Part shown: one piece after another, positions 17,501-29,368 of the stretch
Numbering within the stretch: position 1 is the first letter of the stretch
How the letters are laid out: each line of letters begins with the position of its first letter
Assembly: GCA_950295325.1 (NCBI GenBank)
Contig: OX485805.1
Location: 19,021,501-19,085,500 of the forward strand
DNA length: 64,000 bases
From: Polytrichum commune
Lineage: Eukaryota > Streptophyta > Polytrichopsida > Polytrichales > Polytrichaceae
Reading direction: 5' to 3'
The notes under the pieces: generated by a model
The model's input: only the letters and a program-made list of their open reading frames with translations
What the model was told of the DNA's origin: nothing
The model's database searches: none
Program-made: the position numbers and the translations under genes

Positions 17501-19701
17501 TGTGCCATGGCCTTGCCAGTCGCGAGCAGACCGGTACTCCTCCACACTGTCGTTGAAGGGGCGCCCGAGGGCGGCCTCGGCCCCGTGGAAGTAGTAGCGT
17601 GCTCCGATCAGCTTCTTGTTGCAGAGCCGTGAGGCATCGAACTCCGTCCCGGACACGCACTTGCCTTTCCACCGCGCGGGTATCGCAGCTCCCATGATCC
17701 CAGGACGGCCACTCTCTGGAGCACCCGCAAAGGGTCATTGTCTTTTTAGAACCTGGTTTGGAGCTGCTAAGACATTTTGAAGCATACTAAGCATTATTTT
17801 TTACATACCGACGTAGCTTTTTCTAAAATGTGTGTGAGGGCGCTCTCTTTCTGTTCTAGCTTCAAGGAATAAATTTCTCAAGAATAGAATAGAGATCCTT
17901 TGATAAACGGGAGAAAAACATGCATGAATGCCTCGGAGCATAGTCCAGTAGCAAGCTCTTATTAGTCGACACCTCATTTGTGGCCTATCTTTGGACACAA
18001 AGCCTTCACATCTACCAAGATTCTCCTGAAAATGTGCGTTGCAAATGAAATCTTAAGTTGCTCGGATTACTTAAGACTTATTTCATTTGCAGCGGAGCCC
18101 TAAGTAGCCTACTTAAGATGGCTGTGGCTGAATCAGTCTTCTTTTACATTACAAGCAGTTTTTAAACTAGAAATTTTAGAAAATCTTAGTCCAGTGAAAA
18201 TGAATTAACCTAGAGTGTCTGGGTGGTGATTGGGCTTGCTTTGAAAATATATTACTTCTGATCAATTCTGAAAACGAAATCTGGAAGTGTAAACTTTAAA
18301 CTTTTTGTAATTCAGAGACAAATGACATCAATGGATTCCCTTCTTTCAAGCACAGTGCTCCTCTTTGTGATTTTTTAACAATTCACCAATTTGTTAGAGA
18401 TATTGGAAGTATTTTTGTGTAGGGTCGAAACTCTCTATATTAAGAGTAGGGGAAGAAAAGTTGTTTCTAACTAGTTCTAAGAAGGACAGTATTTGGCCAA
18501 ACGCAATGCTTTATCACCTCAAAGACAAACAGTATCAACGGATTCTTTTTTATACCCTCTTTTTCCAACCATGTTACAGTACTAGTCTGCCTCTTTGATT
18601 CATCAAAAGCATTAACAGAGATTTAGAAACCTGTAAATTAAAAGTGAGCTGTCACCCAAGGGTCTCATACCCAACCTGACATATATATGTAGCACTCGCA
18701 GGGTTAGAGTCTCTAGAACCTGGTTTGGAGCTGCTAAGACATTTTTTAAGAAGCATTTCCGGAGTGTTTTTTCCACATTATAAGAAAATTTTGAAGACTA
18801 AAAATTCTAAGTTTTCATTAAATTTCTGAAAAAGTGAGAATAAATACCTAGTGGTTCTGGATGGTGACCTCAACATTTTTTAAAAATGTCGATTTTTATT
18901 AGACTTTCTTAAAATGACATTTGAAATTGCAAACTTTCTTTCTAATTCAGACACAAATGGTGTCACTGGATTCCTCTCAATGCCCTCTTTCCAAGTATGT
19001 TGCTGGACTCTTGGTGGAATTACTAATCATCAATTCGTTAGAAGCATTCAAGAGTGAGTTTAGAAACATCCCAGGCACGCCATACCATCATCCGGGTCGC
19101 CAAAACTTGCCCGCTCCGGCCACACGCCCGTGTCCATCACCCCGATGATCACGTCGCTCCCGAACTCGCTCTTGGACCACAAAGTTCCTGCTGCATCATA
19201 TTTGCCAGCTAGTCGCGAGCCCGAAGTCGTCAAGCCAAGGAATATGGGGGAGTGGGTGGTTGAAATCTTGTGCACCCGGTCTGGCCGCAAGCTTAGAACC
19301 CCCGGGAGTGTTCTCAAGTAGGCCGCCTGCGTGGCCGTGAGGCGGGCGGAGAACCCCTCAATCACGTGCTCGTACATGTGGTGGATGGCTTCCATCCCGT
19401 CTGTGAGGCCATCCACGTGTGCTGTGGCGCTTTTTGCGACCCGGGTCATCTCGGTGTACCACTCGGATTTTGCGTTAGGGTTGTTCATGTGCGACACATT
19501 CCTCTCCATGTGGATGATATAGGTCTTCGTTGTTGTTGTTGTTGTTGTTGTCGCCCCCGCGTAGAGGACAGCGTATAATAACACTATGCATAGAGCTAGT
19601 ATAGGAGCAACTGGCCGGAAGGGTGAGTTGAGTAGCTGGTGGCCTGATAATCGTGGGCCGCCTTTAACTCGAATCATCAGCAGCAGTGCCATGCTCATCA
19701 A
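14557..19701 (-). CDS. Subtilisin-like serine protease (plant subtilase, four exons)
   Basis: Exons 19701-19086, 17715-17475, 16749-16184 and 15698-14557 join in frame (GT-AG) to give 854 aa, longer than the usual ~750-780. Order: polar N-terminus, hydrophobic signal-like segment (about residues 28-50), I9 propeptide (KTYIIHM... to the S/T run before SPIFLGL), and an S8 domain with Asp190 (DTGVWP), His275 (GHGTHTAST) and Ser629 (GTSMACPH). A PA-type insert surrounds [12 protein letters not shown], and a C-terminal Fn3-like domain ends at HVVQSPIVI. Such enzymes are secreted and process wall or signalling proteins. The oxyanion Asn lies in SSAAMNEGP, where SAGNxGP is usual, so that loop has one extra residue. 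Exons are much more GC-rich than introns. The first ATG is used, but Met4 is an alternative. Both sit in a tandem repeat. Possibly functional. Confidence 0.9.
17740..19060. repeat. Degenerate repeated segments in protease intron 1
   Basis: Intron 1 holds several similar blocks. GAACCTGGTTTGGAGCTGCT occurs at about 17,750 and again at about 18,715. The block around AATTCAGACACAAATG / GGATTCCTCTCAATGCCC at about 18,945-18,995 has diverged relatives at about 18,310 and 18,520. A related piece occurs in reductase intron 5 (about 12,520). This suggests intron growth by local duplication together with a dispersed family. Confidence 0.45.
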
Positions 19702-21480
19702 TTTGATCCGGGTCTTGCAATACTAAAAATTGCGCACCGCTAGTTATCCAGCCTGCAATTTGGGGCTTGGATTCATGCCCAATCTTAAGCAGTCCTATGG
19801 GGTGGCTTTGGTAAGTCCCTCAGATCGATCTGAAATTGTCAACAACTTGAATAATAACCGGGAATAGTTGGGCAAGTTTAAGTGATTTAGAAGGAACTTC
19901 CACCTGGTGACTAGATCATGTCGGCCATAAAACTGTTGGGACCTCCCAAGGTTAATGAGTTAGGTGACCCGATAAATCCTGGGCCAGTTTTAATTCGAAG
20001 CAGCGGCGGCAGCACCATGCTTATCAACTGATCTGGATCTAGCAATAAAAATTGCGCGTCACCAGTTATACTTATCAGCCTGCATTAAGACCTTGGTGCT
20101 TGAAGTCATCCTGAAACACAAACAGTCCTACGGCCTTGGGAACGTCACTAAGGACGACCTGAACTGGCCGACTACTTGTATAACCTAGAAACATTTGTGC
20201 AACCTTTAACTGAATTATAAGGAACATTCACCGGAGGAATAGATCATGTGTGCCATAAAACTAGTGGGAGCTAATATGGTTAGGTGACCTAGTCATATTC
20301 CTGGGAAACAGCTTCAATTAACTTGAAGGACTTGTGCCATACTCATCAATTCAGGAAGATCTTTGGCAGCACCAGCGACACGAAATTTGTTGGGCACGTC
20401 CACTGATCAGACGCCACCTGTCAGAGTGCCTGGCCAAGTAACCCAGAATCTGAACCCTCTCTATGGTGCTTGGGATCAATCGAGGCTCTAAACGAGGCCA
20501 ATATCACTAAGTTGATCAACCGCAACATATAATGTGTGCAATTTAAACAGCACTCGGAACACCCACCTGAGTAACTAGCTAGATCATATGCACCACAACT
20601 ACTAGAGTGAGTTAGGAAGGCTACTAGCAGGTGACCCTATTAATTGACTTGAAGTAGCCCCATTCTCAGAGTGAATTTCTGATCTTGCTGAAACAAAAGA
20701 AATTTGCCGCACCAGAATTTGTATCAACCACGATCCATCTTGGTGCCTGAACTGACCCATATTAAGTGAATCTCGACCAGTCCTATAGATGGTACCGGGG
20801 AAACTAGCCACTGAGATTGATCCAAACCAACCCAATACTTGATCAACCTGAAACCATATGTGCAAGAAACATAAGCACGACAACCTGCCAGAGGACTAGC
20901 TCCTGTGGATACAACTACTGAATGGAGCCAATTACAAGGCTGTTTGGTGACCCATTAATCCTGGACCATGCTCATCAAATCCGGGTCTTGGAGCAGAAAC
21001 GCGAATAAAACGCACACCACTGATGAGCCGCCAACTCCGCACGCCTGATTACTTACGAACCCAAAACCTCAAGCAGTCCTACATAGGTTGCATGGGAAGC
21101 TAATCACTGAGATCGATCGAAAGTTGAAACTAGTCCATTACATGATCAACCTGAAAACATTTGTGCAAGAAACTGGGTTAGGAACACCCACTGGAGGACT
21201 TAGATTGTGTGCATATAGCTATTAACTGGAGCCAAAAACTAGTGCGCCAGGTGACCTATTAACCCTGGGCCACACTTATCAACTCTGGATATTGGAGCAG
21301 CAACACGAACAAAATATGCACCACTGATAAGCCACCAACTCGGCACGCCTGACTAATTACTCACCCAGAATCTCAAGCAGTCCTACACAGGTTGCGTTGG
21401 GAACCTAGTCACTAAGATCAATCAAAACTAGCTTATCAACTCTGGATATTGGAACACCAAACAGAGAAAGACATGAAAAT
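19620..21480 (-). repeat. ~320-bp tandem array covering the protease start codon
   Basis: Successive similar units are anchored by CCATGCTCATCAA-type sequence at about 19,689, 20,015, 20,337, 20,660, 20,966 and 21,271 (spacing 305-326 bp), plus a partial unit near 21,430. Other shared landmarks are TAAGCAGTCCTA, CATTTGTGCA, TAGATCATGTG and GGTGACC(C)T/A. The gene-proximal unit contains the protease start codon and about its first 22 codons. Upstream units keep an ATG at the same place in at least three cases. The array is diverged, hence old. Confidence 0.75.
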
Positions 21481-22539
21481 TGAACAACGATGTCTCCCAA
21501 GTCACAGACTTTAAGCTTGCAGCTTCTTCGAGCCTGCATTCAATTGCCAGAATTGCTTAGAATCCAAAGCAGCTCAAACTGGCAGCTGACAATGTTGATG
21601 TTCAGCGCATCTATCCTGTGCTGACATGCGAATTGAACAAACAATCATTTGCATAAACTTACAAGAAAAAAAGATTGCTCTGCTCCGCTCAAGCCTCTCG
21701 CCTAGTCCTGTTCCCAGATTATTAGACTGTGATAGTTTCGAATAGATAGATGTCAATCAACCTTGATTAGCACGCTCTCTCTCAATCGTTCAAGATGAGA
21801 TGCTTCGTACGTACGCAAAATCACCCCAATCAAAAACTCGGCTTGCGAAGTGTATGACCTTTATTGCCTCGTAGCTCGTCTTTCGAGTGCGCGAAGAAGC
21901 AAGCACCACCTGAGAGGCAAGGTAGTGGACTTTTGCAATTTCCTGAGTGTCAACTCGTGAGTGTGGCAGCACCAAACTTCGAGGGAGATGGACTCAGTCA
22001 CTGTCGCCTCATGTATTGCGTCAACCCTAGGAACGTTATAATTATGGTGAGTATTAGATATAATTATTCTTGTATTTGTTGTTAGTGTCAAGCCGCGTAA
22101 TGTGCGGTTACCACGAAAGCGTCCGGGCAAGCCTTTTTGATATTGTCAACAATACATTGAATAGTTTTATTTTCCCACTATGGTGATGAGTTTTATTACC
22201 GTATTGAGTAATTTGAGCAAGTCAAGCGCATGGTTAGTTTATTGAATACATAACATGCTTTCAATGATAAAGTGATATTATAATGTATCAAGAGTCTAGA
22301 ACCCCAGGGGCCGGGGTGGACTCTTCGTTGGAAACCTAGTCTATGACGTATGTGGGTTACTATGAAATTAAACCCCCTATGTATGAGAAGTTCGTAAAGA
22401 GAAGAAAAAGAAAAAGAAAAAACTTGTACATGTACTAATTGAAGGCTAGAAAATTTCCAACGAGAAAATCATTGCACAAGTTTTCATCCATAGCATGTAA
22501 CTCAACGATTGCATCAAAGAAACAAAGACAAAAGCACAC
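21481..22539. other. Intergenic DNA, nothing recognised
   Basis: Lies upstream of the protease repeat array. It contains short open frames only. An A/G-rich tract occurs near 22,400-22,425. No RNA gene or element boundary was recognised. Confidence 0.35.
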
Positions 22540-22542
22540 TAA

Positions 22543-24068
22543 GGGTGACTTTTCATGTTGGCCACTTGCACACTAGATTCTAAATAATAGTGGGTCGGAG
22601 GTGTTCGCATGTAATTAAGCACAAGCCGTCATCCAATCGCATTCTGGCGGTCTGCTAGAATGTGGAGGGCTATTGACATAAGCTGCTAGACTTCCATGTG
22701 TCCACTAAAGAATCTTTGACTGTCGCAACCCTTGCTAACCCCCTTAGCAATCTTGCCAATTTTCAATTCTAGCAAAGGTTACGAGCGCTAACCATTCGCA
22801 CTCCGCCATGCTAATGGTTAGCTCCTCCTACCCCGGACCTTATAGTTCATAGGAGGGAACCAACCCTCCTACTTTGCTTTAGGGACTCACCCCTTAATCG
22901 GTAACCCATTCCTAGATGTGGACTTCCATCCATGGAAGTCCAATCCCATGTTGATCATCGCGTTGCCGGAGCAACGACACTACAACAACCCGAACCATAC
23001 TAGGCAACTATGGCCTCACATTGGGCCAATGCCCATGGAGGCCGTGCCGTTCGGCCTCGGGTGGGTGAGGCCACACCACCTCACCCATATAAGCCTCTAG
23101 GACTCTACGCGGGGCCCCTACCCCACCGTCAACCAACCTCTTGTCTCTCTACCAAGAGTTGGGGCCAAGTGGACATTTTCCCTTAGCCGCTGGGCCTAGA
23201 AGCCCCCAGCAGCTTCAGACCATCATAACTTCCTTGTATGATGTCGAATGCTAACACTTGACCACTCCATCTTCATCTACGCTTCACGTAGATGCCGATG
23301 GACTCCTCACTTGCCCCATTCGGGCAAGTGGTGAGGAAGTTATGCCTGTTTGAACCTTGGCAGTCCCGGGAATCACTCCCAGGCACTGCTGTACCAGGGC
23401 GCTGTCCCGGGACAGCGCCCCACTCAAATGGCCATAACTCCTAGCTCACACCTCCGATTGAGGTGTTCTTGAGCATTCTAGAATCACCACGCCATGAGCT
23501 ACGCATAGCTCATGGCCTTACCCTTGTGCCTCCTAGTCTCCGTGGGTGGGAGGCGTTCCCAACGCCCGGGGCCCTCACCCACACTAGGATCACTTGGGCC
23601 CTCTCACCAACGGCGCCACAAGTCCCGGGTGTCACTCCGGGGTCCCCCTTGTGCCCATGGTGTTTCGGGCACTCCTCATGGAGAGGTGCGCGACACTCAC
23701 CCACACTAGGATCACTTGGGCCCTCTCACCAAAGGCGCCACAAGTCCCGGGTGTCACTCCGGGGTCCCCCTTGTGCCCATGGTGTTTCGGGCACTCCTCA
23801 TGGAGAGGTGCGCGACATTGACCTACAAGTGCCAGTCACCGTAGGATTAAGACCGGGTGAAGACTTCAAAGAATCGATGTTGGTATAGAACTTCATCCTT
23901 TGGTAACTGGGAGGAGGAGGTTAGTAGGTGGGCCCGGATTTGAGAAGATGGGAGTAGCTAGTTGGCACACATGAACCGTACCCCACAAGATTCCCTCTAC
24001 ATTTGGGCGGGTTTGTCCTTACTCACACTAGAATTTGGTGGCCAAGTATCCTACATGGAAACTCACCC
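22543..24068. mobile_element. Tourist-like (PIF/Harbinger) element, family 2, 1.5 kb
   Basis: The left end is GGGTGACTTTTCATGTTGG and the right end is the inverted CCTACATGGAAACTCACCC. Inverted similarity continues inward to TAGATTCTA / TAGAATTTGG. The ends are flanked by TAA at 22,540-22,542 and 24,069-24,071, the 3-bp duplication typical of PIF/Harbinger elements. The interior is GC-rich and non-coding. It contains hairpins near 23,310-23,337 and 23,490-23,516, a 24-bp perfect palindrome at 23,397-23,420, and a 122-bp tandem duplication. No transposase is visible, so it is non-autonomous. Confidence 0.75.
23577..23818 (+). repeat. 122-bp unit duplicated in tandem
   Basis: Two nearly identical head-to-tail copies lie inside the family 2 element; ACACTAGGATCACTTGGG occurs at 23,581 and 23,703. 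The copies differ at very few positions (for example CAACGG versus CAAAGG), so the duplication is recent compared with the other arrays in the window. Confidence 0.85.
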
Positions 24069-24129
24069 TAACTTGGCCACAATATGGAGAGCAAAACTCA
24101 AGGGAGCACTCCAAGAGCCTTCAATTTGT

Positions 24130-24450
24130 AAACACCTAGAACCCAAAATGCAAACCCTAACAAGAATGGATAGGGTAGTATTTGAGGGCAATTACCATAT
24201 GACAACTATGAATGTAAACATGTATTAGTTGGAACTAACATGTCAAGTTTTTCTCTAAACCTTAGGGCCCCTTTTTGTACATCTACCTTTACTTTAGATT
24301 TCTTAATAGCCTTTCTGGATGTACACAATAGAGAATTTAATGTAATACCTCTCCCTTATGTATATTTTGTACACTAATGCCTCAAATAATACCCCTTCTT
24401 ACACTCACGTTAATTGTCCATGGTATGAAGACTCCACCCCCGAGGCATGA
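24130..24450 (-). repeat. Dispersed repeat A, copy 2
   Basis: Similar to 3,365-3,700 over about 300 bp, beginning near CCTAACAAGAATGGA and ending near AGACTCCACC. See copy 1 for the tentative copia LTR reading. It starts about 60 bp after the right end of the family 2 element. Confidence 0.45.
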
Positions 24451-24890
24451 ACCAATCAAATTTTGACTTCATTACATTATGGTTGTATATTATTGATGTG
24501 AACAACTAAGTCTTTTCTTTTCCTTTCTTTCTTCGAGACAATTGATAATTATTTAGGTCTTCATTGGATGACACATTCAGCCACAAGTGCCTATTGTGGT
24601 TTTTGTCCTGCTTTGTGCAAAAAGTTGTGTACTGAAAGTCTATTATATTTTGAGAGGTCAACTAGCTAATGCACTAGGTTATGGAGCCTCTTATTATATA
24701 ACTCCCACATTTGATGGGAGATTTGTGTGTGTTTGTGCACAATTTGACAGTGGTGCACCACTTCCTAAACATATTGACCAAATTCTTGTTGGGTGGATGT
24801 GAATGTTGGAGGTCTCACGGTTGGAGTCTCATAATATCTTCACCTCCTACATTTCAATAGCATATGTCGTCTACCATGCAACAATAAGTC
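24451..24890. other. Intergenic DNA, nothing recognised
   Basis: A 71-residue open frame at 24,587-24,802 has a faint look of polyprotein (it includes ASYYITPTFDGRF and PKHIDQIL) but matches no domain I can name. No other feature was seen. Confidence 0.25.
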
Positions 24891-24893
24891 TAA

Positions 24894-25412
24894 TGCCCCC
24901 TTCCCACCTGACTTTATCTAAGACTAAAAGTTGGTTCTAACAACTCGGCCTTCACACCATTGACATTAACTAGTGCCGAGCCTAGTTGGCAAATGATGTG
25001 GCATGGCTTAAATGTGGAGGTTTTAAGCCTCAAGCACCGACCCTCCTACCAGTACCTAAACATGAGGCAAGAATTTAGGACCTTTAAAAGTGTTGCCTCC
25101 CGCCCTTGTGATTGATTGCTTTTTAGTCTTAGCGATGAGGGCACGAGGAGCTTCATTAACAAAAACCGATGGTAAGATAGGTGAGTAGTAAGGCATTTGG
25201 GGATGGGACAAAAACCACCCAACATTCATTGCTTGATAGATAAAACAATGAACACGTGTGAAAGCTACTGAACTAAAACCTACTTGAAAATCTCTGGAGC
25301 AAGTTCTTGTAGGTGCACTGGGATAGCCAGATGCCTCCGCTATAACCGAGAGCTTTACCCAGTTCTTAGGGAAGACTTTGGTTATTTGGTAAAGTCAGGT
25401 GGGAAGGGGGCA
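24894..25412. mobile_element. Tourist-like MITE, family 4 (519 bp)
   Basis: Perfect terminal inverted repeats of at least 23 bp: TGCCCCCTTCCCACCTGACT at the left and its inverse AGTCAGGTGGGAAGGGGGCA at the right. TAA flanks the element on both sides (24,891-24,893 and 25,413-25,415). The interior is non-coding. The 3-bp TAA duplication fits PIF/Harbinger. The perfect ends suggest a fairly young insertion. Confidence 0.8.
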
Positions 25413-25474
25413 TAAGCAATGTAACTAGTTGAAGGTTTGACTTCATTAGCCCATACACATATATATATATAAAA

Positions 25475-25508
25475 GAATCAATTAGAATCAATTAGAATCA
25501 ATTAGAAT
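25475..25508 (+). repeat. TCAATTAGAA short tandem repeat (~3 units)
   Basis: Three successive copies of a 10-bp unit directly after a short TA-rich tract. They lie between two Tourist-like elements. Confidence 0.85.
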
Positions 25509-25540
25509 ATTCTCTCTATCACAACATAGTCTTGGAATTA

Positions 25541-26042
25541 GGGCCACGTCACGCACGAGCCAAGAGTTGTGACCATGAAATTGTGAGAGCCCAAAAGAAA
25601 GTGTCCAGAGGTTGTCCCAACACACCTCCAAAATCATGTATTAGTGTGGTCAAGGGCCCTCAAGTGTAGTGTGAAGCCATATGTGACGGGGCCCTCAACC
25701 AAATGCTATTACAATGAATTTCTATTCATGTGGGTCCTCACACGTGGTATAATAGAATAAATCAATGGTTGTGAGCGTTCAGCATGCCAACGTCTCCCGG
25801 TTTTGTGTTAGGCCTACCTCCAAGAGGGGGGTTTTGAAAATAATCCAAGTGACCATGAACCATGATCCATTTAATGCCATGTAGGAATCCATGTAGACTT
25901 TATATCCATCTTGCATTCACATACTCCGTTGGTCCCTCAAGCGTAGTGTGAAGCGAACTTGGACCGGCTCCGCCTTGTCCACGAATGAGACTGCTTGAAG
26001 TATAACGGTCACGGGCTCTCAATCTCGTGTGTGAAGTGGCCT
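25541..26042 (+). mobile_element. Tourist-like MITE, family 1, copy 1 (502 bp)
   Basis: Ends GGGCCACGTCACGCACGAG and the inverted CTCGTGTGTGAAGTGGCCT, flanked by TTA at 25,538-25,540 and 26,043-26,045. The GGGCC terminus and TTA duplication are typical of Tourist/PIF-Harbinger MITEs. The interior is non-coding. A second full copy lies at 29,369-30,435 in the opposite orientation and a fragment lies at 33,122. Confidence 0.85.
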
Positions 26043-26045
26043 TTA

Positions 26046-27152
26046 ATCATTGATTGGGCACCATTTCATTGAAACCACCAAGGTATGGAATCAATAATGT
26101 TACCGTCCCTGCATTTAAAAGTCTTTTTACACAAAGAATTCTAAGAAGCCACATGCTTATGTTGCTTCACAAAATAGTGTTCAATAAAATCAGTTAATGT
26201 ATTCACAAGGAGGTCAACACAAAGCTACTATAAGTGGGATCATGTATTTTGGGCACCGGGAGATCCTTGAGGTCTAAGGTACCCTTAAAAGTCCTTAAAG
26301 ACCTTATTGTGGAACCGCCTCATCATTTCTCTAACCTCCTTAACACCGGTTGTAGATCCTTTTTTAAGAGGGAGTTTTATGAGGGAGGATTGTGAAATTA
26401 ACTTCACGAACATGTTTGCAACAACAACCAAATAAATAAAATTTGGGTTCACCGTCCTTTACTACTAGGGAGTTTGGCCCCATGGCTTTCTTTGTTAACA
26501 ACTATGATCTAAGCCAAAGGTCAAACTTTTCATTCACACTTTCACCAAATTTAGGGAGTTTTTCGTCTTATTTGCGCATTGGGAAGTGGGAAGTCTATGG
26601 TGCACGTTGAATCTGTGGATGGAGGACCCCATTTTTTCAAAAACAATTTGTTGTGTGTTTTGGACATAAGAGTATATAGGAAACTAGAACAAAACGTACA
26701 TGACATTACTATGTAGTACATGACGCTCTCTTTCCCACAGAAAGGGGATGTGATTAAAATACCATGATAATTTACAATTGCTTGTCGGAAAGTGCATAAC
26801 ACACAACCTCATAAATGAGGAATCCTAAAATAAAAGGAAATAGATGCTCATGTGATACCAAGGCCACCGGAATGCAACCAAAGAGTTGTGTAATGATATG
26901 TACAATGTGGTTGTTTTTTTTTTTTTGTTGGGTCAAATGAGGGTGTGGCACATGAGGTCGTGCCATCATCTTCCACCACTAGAGTTGCAAGCCCTATTCC
27001 CGAGGGGGATGCCCTTATGCCAAGCTCTCGAGGAAAAATTCTCATGCGAGAGAAACATGGAAGGTGGTCGATGTCGGCCCTTGGACATGTATAGGCTCCA
27101 TGCACATTTTATTTATTTTTTACCTAAAACGAGGGATGCTTAATGGTGCTTA
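26046..27152. other. Intergenic DNA, nothing recognised
   Basis: Contains short open frames and a T12 run near 26,915. No gene or element boundary was recognised. Confidence 0.35.
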
Positions 27153-27155
27153 TAA

Positions 27156-28118
27156 GGGTGGGTTTACACCATGGACCATGAAGTCAGACCATGAAAGATG
27201 ACCTTTTTCCATGATCCGACTTCATGGTCCAACTTCCATGGTCCAATTTCTTTAAAAAAAAAAAATTAAATTAAATACAGAGCCTTTCGGCCCCTCATTA
27301 GGTGTAAACCGAATGTAGACCAAGAAGAATGACCATGCACCAAAAAGTGAATGTGCTGATTTTTTTTAACATGTGTCCAAAAAGGGCAGTTTTGAAAAAA
27401 AATCGAGTTTGACCATTCTCTTGTCTCCTCTTGGGCTTCACTTGTCTTCACTTCTTGTTAAATGTGTCGAAGATGTGGCTTGCAACTCTTCTCACAACAA
27501 TTTTTACAAAAATAAAATGAGCGATTTAATTTGTACATGTTAAATGTAATTTACATGTGACACGTACCTTGTGTTGTACATTGGGCATTATTTGCAACCC
27601 GCTTCACCATGTGTACTCAAATTCTCGAGTTCTAGATGCCCCACATTGTTTGATGAAACATGCGGGAGCAAGTTTAAGGGGTAGGGCATGGAAGAAATGG
27701 TATGTCTCATGGGCTATGATGTGATCTAGGCACATAGAGGGTGGACTTGCTTCTCAAGAATGTATATAAAGCACACTTTGTAAGCCTTACCTAGTGGGAA
27801 GAGTTGTATATAAAGCCCCCCCCCCCCCAAAAAAAAAAACGCATTAAAAAAGTATTAGAACGGCATTTCTTTGCCATGGGCCCCTGCCTTTTTCTACCAT
27901 ACCACCTTTCTTGCCTCTCTCACCACAAAACCCGTTGGACCATGTCAATGTATTAATTAGACATTCAAATATGTCTTTTGGGGACCTCGACCTTCATGGT
28001 CACTCTGACATTTTTTTCCTGGGTGTAAACCGAACTGGTCCCGGGACGAGTTCAACAACCAATCAACAGTCTTACATGGCCCTCGGACGACTTCATGGTC
28101 CATGGTGTAAACAAACCC
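27156..28118. mobile_element. Tourist-like element, family 3 (963 bp)
   Basis: Terminal inverted repeats of 28 bp with two mismatches. The shared core is TTTACACCATGGACCATGAA at the left, inverted at the right end. TAA flanks both sides (27,153-27,155 and 28,119-28,121). The interior has further CATGGTCC palindromes, two GTGTAAACCGAA segments (about 27,303 and 28,023), and a C10-A9 run near 27,820, but no transposase. It is non-autonomous. Confidence 0.8.
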
Positions 28119-28121
28119 TAA

Positions 28122-29040
28122 GGAAAGCGAGTCGCACACTAGCATCACCAAGAATGAGATCCATCTAATTATGACATGGTACACATGTTTCAAGAGGCAA
28201 GATGCATTCCCTTGCTTGCATTGTTGCTATCATTATTTAATAAATTCTGTGGTGGGTTGTTTCAACCAAGACACAAGGTGAGTGCTTTTGGTATAAAATA
28301 CGTCAAGTGGCAAAGTCTTATAAACTTGGATACAAAGAAATGAAAAACGACATTGATCTGTGCAATTAGTTTGTCCAAAAGTAACATATTGACATTCCAC
28401 GTTATTTTGAATATATATTATAACATTTTTAAAAATAAGTATATTATTATATGATTGTGGTTGCTTTATGGATGAATGAAAAATAAATAAAGATCGTGTC
28501 AATTGGTTTTGACCTGAGGTATTTTGTATGGGTAAAGAGGCAATATTTGTGTGAAGCCAATCTAATTGCACGAACCAGTGTAGAATTTTATAGTGGGGAT
28601 TAAATAGTGTAAGAGGCTTGGGGAGGTCACTTCCTTTAACGTATATATAAAAGAAATCCCCAATCCCCCAAGGTTTTTAAAGTGCATGATTATCTATAAG
28701 CCTCGCAAGAAGCACATGTACAAAACAAGGAAACCAAGCAAGCTCCAGGGTTCAAGGTTTATGGTTTGGAATTGCAGTCAAGCCCGGTGCAAAGCAACAC
28801 AGTAATATAAAACCCGATATCACAAACTTCCTACTTTATGTGAGGAAAAGTTTAACCTAGAGGCTAGGCCTTGCAGATTCAACTTCAACTATCAATATAC
28901 AAAAGTGGAAGTACATTCTATTGTGCCAATTGGCCATGCAACAATTAAAGCCTCTGAAGGGTCAATGAGAAAGATGAACATCGTGTTATTGATTGCACAT
29001 AGAATTTGACCTTGTACCTTGACATGAACTGCAGTGCACC
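28122..29040. other. Intergenic DNA, nothing recognised
   Basis: AT-rich, with short open frames of no recognisable family. Confidence 0.3.
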
Positions 29041-29047
29041 AACATAA

Positions 29048-29216
29048 CATTATTAAGCAGTGTGCATTCATTCATGTGGGCCTTGAGAATATAATCATGG
29101 GATGTCCCAACCTAGTGCAAGGAGACTCATATTAAGTCTGAATTTGCATTAGGCTGGGGCATCCCATGGTTATCTTCTCAAGGCCCACATGAACACACGC
29201 ACAATGCTTAATGGTA
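29048..29216. repeat. ~165-bp imperfect foldback (hairpin)
   Basis: Left arm about 29,051-29,121 and right arm about 29,142-29,213, separated by roughly 20 bp. The arms share CATGTGGGCCTTGAGAA, CATGGGATG and the TTAAGCA/TGCTTAA end, with scattered mismatches. It may be a very short MITE, or the stem of a small-RNA precursor if transcribed. Confidence 0.6.
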
Positions 29217-29368
29217 TGCTTCAAAATAACGTCAATTCTTCGCTGCTTGTTGTGTCTCATCAACCGATTTACTTTGTCCCTAAATAACAACCTTCTTGGA
29301 CTTAAACATCAGACTGCCTACTGGCTTCAAGTTTCCTGTTCTCTGCTACTGTACTCAGGTCAGTATTA

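Noticed and set aside
23463-23888. A 141-codon open frame with an internal protein repeat
   Set aside because: The repeat is the 122-bp tandem duplication inside a non-autonomous MITE. 122 is not a multiple of three, so the two copies are read in different frames.
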